Below, piece by piece: positions 1-14,700 of a stretch of 64,000 nucleotides of DNA. The notes beneath the pieces are model-generated. The model did not search any database, was not told where the DNA came from, and saw only the letters and a list, made by a program, of their open reading frames with translations. The number at the start of each line of letters is the position of its first letter. Within the stretch, counting starts at the first letter, position 1. The stretch is from Tubiluchus corallicola. Lineage: Eukaryota; Priapulida; Priapulimorpha; Priapulimorphida; Tubiluchidae. The stretch covers positions 1 through 64,000 of the forward strand of contig JAQGDQ010000505.1 of NCBI GenBank assembly GCA_030141605.1, read 5' to 3'. The translations under genes were made by a program, and so were the position numbers.

Positions 1-191
1 GATAAGTAAAAACTTTCGTAAATTTATAATATGAAGTGTCCAAAAAGTCTAAAAGCCCACATGCAGCTGTATTTATCATTTGTTATATATATTCTCCTGA
101 CACATATTAATTAAAAAAGGAAGTCAGGTGTTTTATTCGGAATTTAAATAAATTCTAATTTTACTTATTTCAATTTATTTCAACTCGTCAA

Positions 192-397
192 TGAAAATAA
201 CCCAAATTTAAAAAAAAATTATTGGAAAATTATCGATCAAGTGTGAAATAACTCAAATTTAAAAAAAATTTTTGGAAAATTATCGATCAAGTATGAAAAT
301 AACTCAAATTTAAACAAATTTTATTGGAAAATTATCGATCAAGTATGAAAATAACACATATTTAAGCAAATTTTATTGGAAAATTATCGATCAAGTA
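192..397. repeat. Tandem repeat, four copies of about 52 bp
   Basis: Four consecutive AT-rich units run from 192 to 397. Each contains the block ttggaaaattatcgatcaag and begins with a tgaaaataac-like stretch. The copies differ by a few substitutions and small A-run indels, so this is an older local tandem expansion. It lies upstream of the first recognisable receptor exon, probably in an intron or 5' flank. Confidence 0.9.
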
Positions 398-1343
398 TCC
401 CGCGTGTTTTGTTACAATCTCCGAGTTAATCTAATAACTCTTTGCCGACACTTATAATCGCATTTCACTGTAATAAGGCTAAGTTACACAACAGCTCTCG
501 ATTTTTTTTTTTTTTCAACGAGGAGAAATGAAGCCTCTAAATTCTCCACATTGTTTACCCTTCTGATTTGAACGATTTCCAGGCTACACAGCAATAAACG
601 TGAAAAGGTTTTCGTTTGTTTTGGCTGTGTTTTGCCACTTTAGGTATCCAATAATTCTGTTTGCTTGCTTTTAAAGCGCCGTAAAACGGTAAATAAAACT
701 TAACCCCAATTATTATTAGTCCCAGTCTAAAAGCTTTTTTGCTTGAATAGTTTGTTTTCCGAATGCGCAAAAAAGTAAACCGAAGCTTAACGTTGATTAT
801 CGCGTTATTCGGAAATGGTTCGCCTTGCTAAAATTTTAAAACAATTTTAATGCGTATAAAAGATGCTGGCACACATGATCGTATTGGCTTTAAAGTTTAT
901 TATTACCTACAGGTAATAAGACATAATACAAGGTGTATAATAAAACGTTATGAAAATATTAAACTGTGTAGATTAAAGGCCCATTTAAAATGGGCTACAA
1001 AGCAAAAACAAGTAAGAATCGTGCAAGTATTAACACAATAAGTAAAGCATGGGTGAAGTGCCTCTTGATTTTAAAACAAAAAATTACCTGACTAAACAGT
1101 GAAACTTAATTAAAGCGTCTATATCAGTCGAAAAATTATATCATTGCTAAGAACAAGCAGTTATTTTCCTGGGGTGCATTAGGCTGATCGAATGTAATGA
1201 GCTGGGAAAATCATAAATGAGGTGCTAAAAGAACATGAAATACCTCAATACTTTTAGTACCTACTTTTTTGTATTTACTCCAATATTTCACTTGCTTCTC
1301 GCTTTATTGTAACATTTATATTTTTTCGATACGGGAATTTTTT
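398..1343. other. No gene recognised; upstream or intronic DNA of the receptor gene
   Basis: I looked on both strands for the missing receptor 5' exons (signal peptide and the first part of the ligand-binding domain, including the usual short exon just before the visible one) and found none. The short reading frames here have no recognisable domain and no convincing splice context. The 5' part of the receptor gene is therefore probably outside the window. Confidence 0.5.
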
Positions 1344-1359
1344 GTTGCTGCTGCTGGTA

Positions 1360-1394
<35 letters not shown>

Positions 1395-1407
1395 CCTGCT
1401 GCTGCTG

Positions 1408-1466
<59 letters not shown>

Positions 1467-1668
1467 ACGCCTACCGCTACTTACTCTACAGCTACCACCA
1501 CCTCCACGCCACCTCCCCTACCATACCGCCCACCACCACCACCACCACTACCACTACTACTACTACTACCACTACCACTAAGACTACTACCACCACCACT
1601 ACTACTGCTACTGCTACTGCTACGGCTACGGCTACGGCTACGGCTACTACTACTACTACTACTACTAT

Positions 1669-1703
<35 letters not shown>

Positions 1704-1704
1704 A
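1344..1704. repeat. Compound trinucleotide repeat (CTG, CTA/ACT, CCA)
   Basis: About 360 bp of trinucleotide runs: CTG blocks, CTA/ACT blocks, a CCA/CCT-rich middle and a GCTACG block. The array ends only about 25 bp before the receptor exon acceptor at 1727-1728, so it occupies the usual branch-point and polypyrimidine region. The long low-complexity reading frames across it are products of the repeat and not genes. Confidence 0.95.
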
Positions 1705-1728
1705 TTTAATTGCTTTATTTTCTATTAG

Positions 1729-5073
<3,345 letters not shown>

Positions 5074-5416
5074 TAAAAAGCATGTCTTGAGCCAACTTGA
5101 GCGAGGTCGGTATGCTGCTCCCAAACAAGAGATGCGCCGAGGAGTAGGACGTGCCGCAATTTTTGTACTTAGTATGTGGGAACAACATTGTAAATGCGCT
5201 TAATGAACACGTCCTAAAGTGGGTGCGTAAACTTACACTTATGGCGGAGAAAATATCAAGACTCTCGCTGACTCCCAGAAATTAGCAGCTTTTCTATGTA
5301 GTACCTGATTTGAAATGACGATGACATCTGTAAAAGTTGTCAACTTTTTTAATGTATCTTTCCACGTCTTATGGTTGTGAGTTTGTTAGTTGTCTGAGTT
5401 ATGTAAATATCGCTGC

Positions 5417-5422
5417 AATAAA
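5417..5422 (+). terminator. Candidate poly(A) signal of the receptor gene
   Basis: AATAAA lies 344 bp downstream of the receptor stop codon, on the same strand, in AT-rich sequence with no other gene between. It is the first good signal after the stop and implies a 3' UTR of about 360 bp. Confidence 0.6.
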
Positions 5423-5439
5423 TAGTTCCATTTTACAAA

Positions 5440-6456
5440 CTGACATACGGGCTTGTTTTGAAAAAAACTATAAAAATTAGCTAGTGAAGATTGTATGCGC
5501 AAGTAGGCCGATCGTGCGACTGAAACTAACAGAACGAATCATGATTTCAAATAACTAGACCTACTACACCCACAATCGAAAGAGCTATCTGCCCACAACC
5601 AACTTGGTGGCGTTCCAGTAACGGGCAGTTCTCTTGAAGGAGCACAAGTCTTGCAAAAACGCCAAGACAATGGATCGACAGCCGAGAATGGTGCAGCCGC
5701 TACAACTGTATCCACTCAGATACATACCACCAAAATTAATATACTAGTTGGCGCAAAAAATTCTTTGAAGTTTTGATTATGATTTTATTTTTAAACCATC
5801 GCAAATTCTAGGATAGGATTCTTGGCTCTCAGATTTTGCCAAGGATACAGAAGTTTAAATAAACAAGTCAGAAAATTAAACCCCGTAAAAAATTTCGTGT
5901 CAGTACTGTTAAAATTTGCAGCAAGTGTTCTGTGTCCACGCATTTTCAATGCAAATTAGACAAACAGGTTTCTTCCAACTGCTGATCTCTTTTGACTTAT
6001 TGACGATTATGTAGCTAACATTGTTTTGGCATTCAATTTTTGTAACAAGCAAAAACATTTCGTGCATAACTTTTAAAGACCCCGAAACTATAAACTTGGA
6101 ACACTCACACCAATAACCCAATGTATTGCAATTCCACACTGTAAAATTTCAATTAGGTAGGACACTTGTTTTTAATAGTTTTTAATGTCAACTTCGGCTT
6201 GTTTTTTCTTTACCACCCTATACTAAATTACAAGTACAATGAATGTATAAAAATCAGTACTATGAATAGGTTTTTAAATTAGGCCTCTGTACATGTACAC
6301 GCTTATGAAAACCATGCATATGTCTTACTCTATATTATGTTATGTTAAATACCTTATGTTACGATTCACAAAACTCAACAAATTAATTTAGGATCGCTAA
6401 TTATTACACGTTAATTTCAATGATTACAAGCAGGTACACAGCATTAACGATTAGAG
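5440..6456. other. Intergenic DNA, no gene recognised
   Basis: AT-rich sequence between the receptor 3' end and the stop of the minus-strand membrane-protein gene. A short stretch near 5555-5600 (ctactacacccac, gagctatc) resembles the end of the dispersed repeat at 23328 and 60753, but the match is too short to call a copy. The 3' UTR of the minus-strand gene must start here. Confidence 0.5.
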
Positions 6457-6963
6457 CTAATTGTTCTTTAAGATTGATTGTCTGAATTTGCATCCGCAAC
6501 ACGCTAATTTACAACACGCGGCAATGGCAGTAATGGCGGCTAGAAACTCAAGCAAATATAATCCAACAAACGTGAAATGAACTCTTCTAGCGGTGACAGT
6601 TTTACCGTAATCTCCATAAACATATTCAAAGGTCACAACTAACGTCAAAGCAAGCAAATTTATGATGGTCAGAAGAAGGCTTGTCATACCAGCCACTATG
6701 GAAGAGACCATAAAGCTGATGATTAATCTCCTACTGGGTTTTTTCTCAGCAGCTGAACCTGCTCCAAGGAATCCCAGTACTCCTGTTGTCGCAAACACAG
6801 CGCCTCCCCAACAGCCGGGTGAAAACGGAAAGGGAAAGCTGAAGTTGACGAAGAAAAGAATCACTTCCAGAACAACAGCAGTTAAGCCAAAGCATAACTG
6901 AATGACTGATATGATGAATACCACAGACCACCCAATATCATCATCTAAACCTGAAGATGGCAT
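6457..6963 (-). CDS. Four-pass membrane protein, CD20/MS4A-like
   Basis: An uninterrupted 168-residue frame on the minus strand, ATG at 6963 and TAG at 6457. It has four strongly hydrophobic segments: about residues 11-40, 49-69 (with GCWGGAVFATTGVLGFLGAG), 79-112 and 129-150. The N-terminus is short and polar. The fourth segment runs into a Cys-rich end (ACCKLACCGC) suited to palmitoylation. The Gly-Gly motif in helix 2, followed by a short polar loop and a Ser-rich helix 3, is the pattern of the CD20/MS4A/TMEM176 group. A claudin-like or MARVEL-like small tetraspan protein is the alternative. No intron is needed to close the frame. The hydrophobic pattern is seen; the family name is inference. 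Confidence 0.6.
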   Translation of the reverse strand: MPSSGLDDDIGWSVVFIISVIQLCFGLTAVVLEVILFFVNFSFPFPFSPGCWGGAVFATTGVLGFLGAGSAAEKKPSRRLIISFMVSSIVAGMTSLLLTIINLLALTLVVTFEYVYGDYGKTVTARRVHFTFVGLYLLEFLAAITAIAACCKLACCGCKFRQSILKNN

Positions 6964-8799
6964 GGCTGGGTTTTACAATTTGCACCTGCATCAGGATGCG
7001 TGGATGTCCAAGCTTTTTAGTTCTCTTTTCTTAGGCGTGACGGTTGAGCTGAAATTACCAATATATCTTAAGATATGAGAAATCTATCTAGGTTTGCCAC
7101 AATTTTATAATTCTATACTTCTGAATCACGTCCTATGCAATTTCAAAGATAAAAACATCATAAAGAACAATATAAACATTATAATGTCAACATATATCAC
7201 AATATCACACACTTTATTACTAGATTAGTTTGCAGATAAGTTTGTATTTTCTATACGCCATAACTGCCATTTCTCTAGATTCTACTTTTACAAAAGTATG
7301 TATAAAACGACAAAATTGACAGTCCTACCTCTACACATGCATTTAGCAAGTCTGAACATGATCATGCGCCTATTTCGGCAAAATATTGGACCTACAGCAA
7401 AACGCTATTGCATTTTACAAAGGTATGCAGAATAGGCTTAAATGAAGCGGCGAGTGAGCCACGTCATAGTATTATGATGGATTCTTGTAGCTTTCTATGG
7501 CAACAGTAGTGGAAGCCACTTGTGAGTAGAAGCAAGACATGGGTATCTGTTCCTGTAAGCAGAAGTTCTACCTGAACCAAGAAAGTGCATAGAAGAGCAA
7601 ACGTTACTGTTCCCGGAATGTGGCCTTTCAATTTTTTCTTTGGTACCCTCTTCATCTTTTCTTCTTATCAACTTTCGATTCTTTCTAGTGTTTTCGTCTT
7701 TAGCAAATGTGAGGACTTTTCCTTTTATTAAAGTTTTTAAGGCGCTTTTGATACCATTTCATAATAATTTGTATAGAAATTAAAAATCAGAGACCAAGAA
7801 AATGCTGTCCTTCTATATACTTGCAATTTGGCCATTCGTCTGTCTCCCAAGTAGTACGTAAAAGGGAAACGTCTATACCTCCTAGTGGATTATTCATTTC
7901 GAGATCCTCTTTACCTAACATTAATGTAGAAATTAACGGTTGAGTATCAGCGTCACATCGACTGTATCCCATATTGTGCAATTTCCATTGTACCATTTCA
8001 ATTTATACATACAGTTGAGTTTAATTTACAGTTGCCAATTTCTTGCGCTAATTGCTTTTCACTAATCCGTTCGAAGCACAAACGACAAATTTCGTATATA
8101 TCATTTGCAGTATATATGACCAACAAAGATGTCTATGCCTATGTCTGTGACTATGTCTAATTGCCTATATCTATGTCTATATCTATGTCTATGACTATGA
8201 CTATGTCTATGTTTATGTCTATTGGTAATGAAATAAAAGGTCGAAGCAAAAACCACAGTCTGTAAGTAGCATACAGAAAACTAACCCACTCACGAGGTTT
8301 CTCCTTTCAAGGTCTTCTCTACCTGGCATGTTAATAAGACATAAAAGATCAATTGGTGGGGTTATAGTTTGAAGGGTTTTTCGTTACATCTTACTGAAAT
8401 TAATTGGCATAGGTCTCCATTTCTTTCTCCTGTGTCTTTATCTAACGACCACCTGCAAATATTTGCTAAAAACTTTGCCTTTTCCTACAATACTTGAACT
8501 TGCATCATTTTGTACATTAATAAACGATAACGATATACAAAACTAGTTGACGCCAAAATGAATGAACTTGCACGTGGATACATAGTCAGTTCATCGCACT
8601 CTACAGGTGTTTAATCTGCGTTCAGCTAAACTTTGTCTTGTTTTGGGGACTTTGATTTGTGTCTGTAGGACTGTAGGTACTGTGGATAATGTGACATTAC
8701 TTCATTTACTTGCCTTTACTTGCGATCTTGTCAGCATTTGTCGTAAACTTAGGTTCTATAATTATTATAAAGGATCTTACAAAAGCTTTAATCAAAAAA
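6964..8799. other. Intergenic DNA between divergent genes, with a TATGTC-rich tract
   Basis: This stretch separates the start of the minus-strand membrane-protein gene from the transporter start. It should hold both promoters, but I see no clear core promoter motif. At about 8128-8222 there is a degenerate run of tatgtc/tatatc hexamers. A 63-codon minus-strand frame at 7464-7655 has a hydrophobic run but no recognisable domain, so I do not call it a gene. Confidence 0.5.
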
Positions 8800-11700
8800 A
8801 TGGAACAGTTTGGTGTTCGAAACGAGCATGGAGAACATGGCAATAGCGCAGTTGAGCCTAACCAATCGAGTGAACATGTCCTGATAAAGGTAGGAATTAC
8901 GATGTTGTGTGTTTCTCAATTCAAGAGCTTTTCAAGTTTCTGTGTCTCTCCAGGTCCATGTATCTGAACGTGTGTGTCTGTGACACCTAATCATCCGTTA
9001 AAGGACAAGAAAAGTGGCACCTAACTACGTTTTAGAAAAATCGCCTTAAAAATTATATTACTTTACAGCAATTTTTTGCATTTATCGTACTCGCATTAAA
9101 AGGAATTGTTGTTTGCTTTCATTTTAAATCTCTCGCAATACTGTAACTACGGCGCCATTACATGACGTCACTATGCAAACATGAATCAGAGGAAGAAAAG
9201 GAAATGCTAAGTTGTGTCACAAAAAACTTTCCATAAAAATCTATATTACTTAGCATTTCGCTTACTTGCTGGAAAGACTTATGTAACTAGAAATAATATT
9301 TTAAAATGTTCGTGCCAATTAGTAAAATGTCGCTGGCTCACCCCCCCCCCCAGGGTGTGCCACTCACTAACCAAGAACGTATTTTTGATCTTATTGACAA
9401 TAATTTAAAATGTTACTTAATTAGTAGCATGTGTGCTACGAATGCTCAGATTATTTTTTCAAATTTCAAATGTTATCTAAACTTGTGTCAAATGGCCTCA
9501 TTAAAATGGCTGCGCCTAACGGGCATCGAGGGAGTTTAAAGTTACAAGTTTTATACACCATTACTGCCGATGCAAGCCCTGTATGCAAAAAGGCAGTAAA
9601 TGGTATAAAATTTCAAGTGAATTTTTGAAGCTTTTTGTACGTGGAGGGTTTTCTTGTGTTAATGTTTAATACGATGGAGTGTTCAGTATTAGGCTCACAA
9701 ATTTGGGCTTTATAGTTTACTGAGCGCAGTACACGACACAGAACTTATTTACGATATAGTACATACAAAAAACATTGATCCTACACAAAGGATGGAACGA
9801 TTCAAACGTAGTAGAAATTATGACAACAGAAACACAATAATCACAAAAGCACAATAATAACGAAAATAGTAAAAATACAAAATTACAAGTTCCTAACAGT
9901 TAAAACTTTTCAGAAGCTGTCGTCTTTTGCAGCTTCGTTTTCCTCAGGTCTGTATACCACTACAAAAATTTGGTTTTTGTAATTCATGTTCGTCTCTGGG
10001 AAGTCGCTACGTTTAACTGACGGCTCATGTGGTCAACATATAAGATTGTTTCAAACCGGATTAAGTGCAGGAAGTTTGCACTTCACGTATCGCATTTGTA
10101 ATACTCAAAGGTGGGAATGTTTTCGATGCCTCGAGAGGGCGTTCGAGAGACAATCACCGATTTTTGCGAAAGTTGTGTATTTTTTCTTGTCCTAAGAGCA
10201 GCTAAAATTGAGAAAGGTCGTGGACACCACCAAACTGGGGTTATTTCGGCTAAGAAAGCGTGACAGATTAAAGCCAAAATGTAAAATATGGAATCCCTCC
10301 ATCAGCGGGCCGCTGATTAGGGCACGGGACAGTCAGAGGCAGCGGCACGGGACAGTCAGTGGTATATTTAACCTTTAGCATTCGATGACTTGACGAACAC
10401 ATATGTCATCGAAAAACTTCAGACAGCAGAGATCATGTTGCAGTGGGAAAAAAAGCAGAGCAAAAAATAGCAAAATGGTGATTTGAAGAACCACCTATTA
10501 AATACAGACTTTAACTTACCGCAATGCCAGTGGTGAGACTTGCACATGCAGTGTGTTGCAACACGAACGGGTTATATAAGATTTTAATCGCACATATTAT
10601 GTATTATAACAGTGTAATTCATTAATGTTTGTTAGTAATAATTTACAAGAATATTTACATTAGTTAGTTGTCATATAATACAAAATCTGACGAATTTCAT
10701 CATACGAAAAGCCAGGTAGGTGGCTTTCTCCTTCAGTAAGCCAGTACAACTCATAAGCAAATGTATCACGATTACTAGAAGCATTAAAATTGGCAATATT
10801 TCGTACGATAAATATCTTATTCACTCTTACGGTTGTATAAGCAGAATTCATGTTTAAAAGCGACAATGTTTTTAATACAGTACTTCTTGACCGATTTACA
10901 CATGCCAACGTTTAAACGTTCTCTTAGCTATTAAAAATTCAAAGGAGGAAGTTTCAGCAATCTTCATCGTCATTGTAGAATGAGAGTTATATGGTATGCC
11001 AAGTCAAGTGTTTTTCAAATTTTAACAATCATCAATTTTACACTTCAGTCAGTTGAATTAAAAATTCAACTGTCATAGAATGCACAGCAATTGAACAATT
11101 TAAGCAATACACGTTTGTTACTCGCAGATCTGAAAAAACACAGAGCTTTAATGAGATCATACATGCGCATTACTACTTTGGGAGACTGAGACAGATTATA
11201 TGTAAGCTGGTGGCAACACTATAATGCTTTTTATGAGGTCTATTAATTGCTAGGATTTCTTGTAAGTGATTTAATTTCTTTTCTAGATCGACCCTGAAGC
11301 CTGTGATGTTACGTTTGCCAAGCAACCCTCAAGATTAACAACCTTAAAAATTCAACTTGCATTTTGTTTGCGTCATTGTCTTCGTCGCACAAAGATCATT
11401 GCCAGAACGTCATGTTACATTTTGTTAATACTGTGTTATATTGTATATCTCATCTTTGCTGTGTGGTACAATCTCACGAAACACCAAAGCTTAAGCAAGA
11501 TCCGTGCACTTATTGCAATTTCCGCGGTAGGTTTTGTGGTTGGATTTTATGTATTTCTTAAGCATCGTTTGCGTGCATCAAACATTGAGGTATGTCCACC
11601 TTGCCGTTTATCGTCCTGGTCAAATCGTTGCAAACATATGAGCAATTACTGGAGTTGGTTAAAATGGTAATACTAATACTAAAATTTTTAGCACAAAGTC

Positions 11701-14700
11701 TTTTATAATGATTACTGTAAAAATGTTATCGAACCTGCTTACTCTGCAGTGTTTTAAAGTGTATAGTTTTTTCATGTGATTCGCAAGTTACTTCCTCATT
11801 AGGTAACAGAAATTACAGAAAACCAGTTTATTTTAAAGGTCAAATCTAATTTGAGTCAAAACTACTTTGTTACAGTTAAATTTTGCATTGATTTATCCTT
11901 TCTAGGATAGTCTGCTTGTTTATACTGATTGGAATCTCACTCATCATCTTGCAAGATCTAACTGTCCAAGAAATACCGAAAAATTTAATGTCCGGTGCAG
12001 GCCTCATGTTATGCGTTTTGTTCTCTTACGCATTTTCCAAACACCGTACTCAGGTAAGCTTTTTAAAAATGAGATTTGCAAAATCAGCAATTGTGTATTG
12101 CTTGACAGAAGAGATGCCAGTTATACAAAGCATGTCATTCATCACAACAATAGCAAAGTGTTTTCACCCCTCAAAAGTAATGACGTAGATACCAGCACCA
12201 AAAAGAAACCAGTGAGAATTGTGAGGTGACAAACTGTTAATAGCAGTACTCTTGGATGAAAGAACCAAAAATGGGCCTTGAGGCGCAGAAACCTTGGGAA
12301 ACGAAAAAAGCCGGCACAGCAATTACAAAGCTGACTTGAAGGAGCCTGTCAGTCTCTCAACGCAACGACATCTTAAACGTTTGAGGGAAACTAACTCGAA
12401 CACTTAAACTACGTATATGTAATAGTATGAGTGACACGTGAAATCATCAACCTTACGAAGTCTGACTAAAGTGTGCATTAAAGATATGGTGAAAAGACAG
12501 AAGGAAATGGCAACCTGTTCTCTGTTAACAATGTAGACCATTAATTTTGTTAAGTCGTTCATCTCAAAAACAATGTATTGTTACTCAATTACACAATTAG
12601 CGTTGTTACAAATCCTGTCTACAGCTGTCTTGTACATAATATTGATATACTGACATAAATGACGCCACACAAATTGTAAAAAAATTAACAAATACGAAAT
12701 GTTTATAACGTTCTTGCAGTAAGTTTCACATTTTTTGCAAATAAAAATTGTTTGCTTATTTGTACCATTATAGGTAAAATGGAGGCCAGTGTTTTGGGGT
12801 TTGGGAATCCAGTTTCTGCTAGCGTTGTTCATACTGCGAAGTAAAGTTGGATATGCCATCTTTAACTGGATAGGAGGCATTATTACGATCTTCCTGGAAT
12901 TCTCTACTGCTGGGTCAAAGTTTTTGTTTGGTGACCCGGGATTTCTGGATCACATGTTTGCCTTTAAGGTAACACTTAGCACAGTTTGGACTTTACGATA
13001 ATGACCATGGAAGTTTTGACAGACAAAAGCGTACAAAATTCATGACTACAATGACAGCAATAATTATGATAATTATAACGATAATATCGAAGCAGGGAAG
13101 AAGTTCACAATTTCCCACAGTATTTAAATACCCTAACCCTAATCCGCTTCACGGACTAATTTCTTGTGTGTAGGAATTGTAAATTTTAGCCCGAATGACA
13201 GCGTGATGACGATGATGATGACGACAATGATTGAGAACAAAGCGAAGACAAAGAAGCCCAACGATATTCGTCAAACAAAATTGACTTATAATAATACTTT
13301 GTGTCACAGGTGCTCCCAACTTTGGTCTTTTTCTCTGCCACTATCTCGGTTTTGTATTATCTGGGATACATCCAAGCAATTGTGAGGAAGCTGGCATGGC
13401 TCATGTCATTTACGATGCAGACAACAGCAGCAGAGTCAATGAATGCAGCAGCGAATATCTTCGTTGGTTTGGTAATATCTTTCATGAAGTGACATCAATA
13501 TGTTTTTAAATCACTTTGTCTTGCATCAGCAATGAGCAATGAATGTTAATACGTGACTGTATTTGTGATTTTTTAAATAGCCCCGAATATAGCTCGCAGG
13601 AATTCGCTGGTATTTTATGATATTTACTTATTTATTTTAGCCATAACAGAATGACATGCTAATAAAAAGATACAACACAATAAATTGACTAGGGAGACCT
13701 GTACAAGGTGAAAAGACCACCGCATAAGGTACAGGCCATCCAGAGTAAAGTGCCCCATTGCAGAGTTATACAGTAAATATAAATAGTAATGAAATGTGAG
13801 ATCATGGCACTATCTTACATGTGTTATCACACAAAGAAAAAACACGTCAATTATGTCTATTACAAAAACTGATTACTCAACTAAAAAAATTACATTTACA
13901 ATTATAATATTTCAAGAGTATAGTTCACACACATAACAATCACCAATATTACAAGAGAAGGAATTTGCGTCGATATTGTTTCACAAAAATCACAAGAGCC
14001 AAAAATAAGACTTGAGTCTCCCAAGAACTTTTGATGAGACTGAATTAGGCGAATACAGCGCAGAGATATTGATAGATTAATTTGCTGAACTTGCACAAAC
14101 TACAGACCTTCAAAGCTGTATAAAACGTTTATTTTTAAGCAGTGTGTCTTACCTAAAATTATCTCTTGTATCCACGATTTCTAAAGCTGAATACGTTACT
14201 ATACATGCTTGTTCCTAGTGGTGTCACGAAAAGTCAACTGCGTCTTTGTTAGGCTAGAAAACCTGTGAAACAGGTGCTGTAGTCAAGCCTTCCTAAGTCG
14301 AGTCGAGTCCTAAGTCTATGGGATTCATGTCTGAGTCAAGTCTCAAATTACTCTGGCTAAAGTCCAAGACAGCGACGTGTAAGTCCGAGTTGAGACCGAG
14401 TCCAAAGCAAATTGCGACTCAAGGCTTAGACTCGGAGCGTCGAGTAGTTCAACACTGCTACGTAGCCGACAAGATATGTACTTATAAAGTATATAGAATT
14501 ACCTCCATTGAGGCTTTACCATCAAACAGCTGTCTCGTATCAAAAATAACAAAGATAACTTTTTTTCAAAGACAGAAGCACCTTTAGTGATCAAACCCTA
14601 TGTCGCCTTACTGACTCAATCAGAGTTGCACGCGGTGATAACAGGAGGATTTGCTAGTGTTGCTGGATCCATGATAGGACCTTACAGTGCAATGGGGGTA

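Noticed and set aside
1269-1709. Long Ala/Thr/Leu low-complexity frames
   Set aside because: They are translations of the CTG/CTA/CCA repeat array and have no non-repeat conserved part.
7464-7655. 63-codon minus-strand frame with a hydrophobic run
   Set aside because: Too short, no family resemblance I can defend, no supporting neighbours.
11589-11590. Splice donor after SNIE (gtatgt) at the end of transporter exon 2
   Set aside because: Using it breaks the reading frame with exon 3. The exon continues to 11666, where the next gtaata donor restores phase and gives SNYWSWLKW joined to IVCLF.
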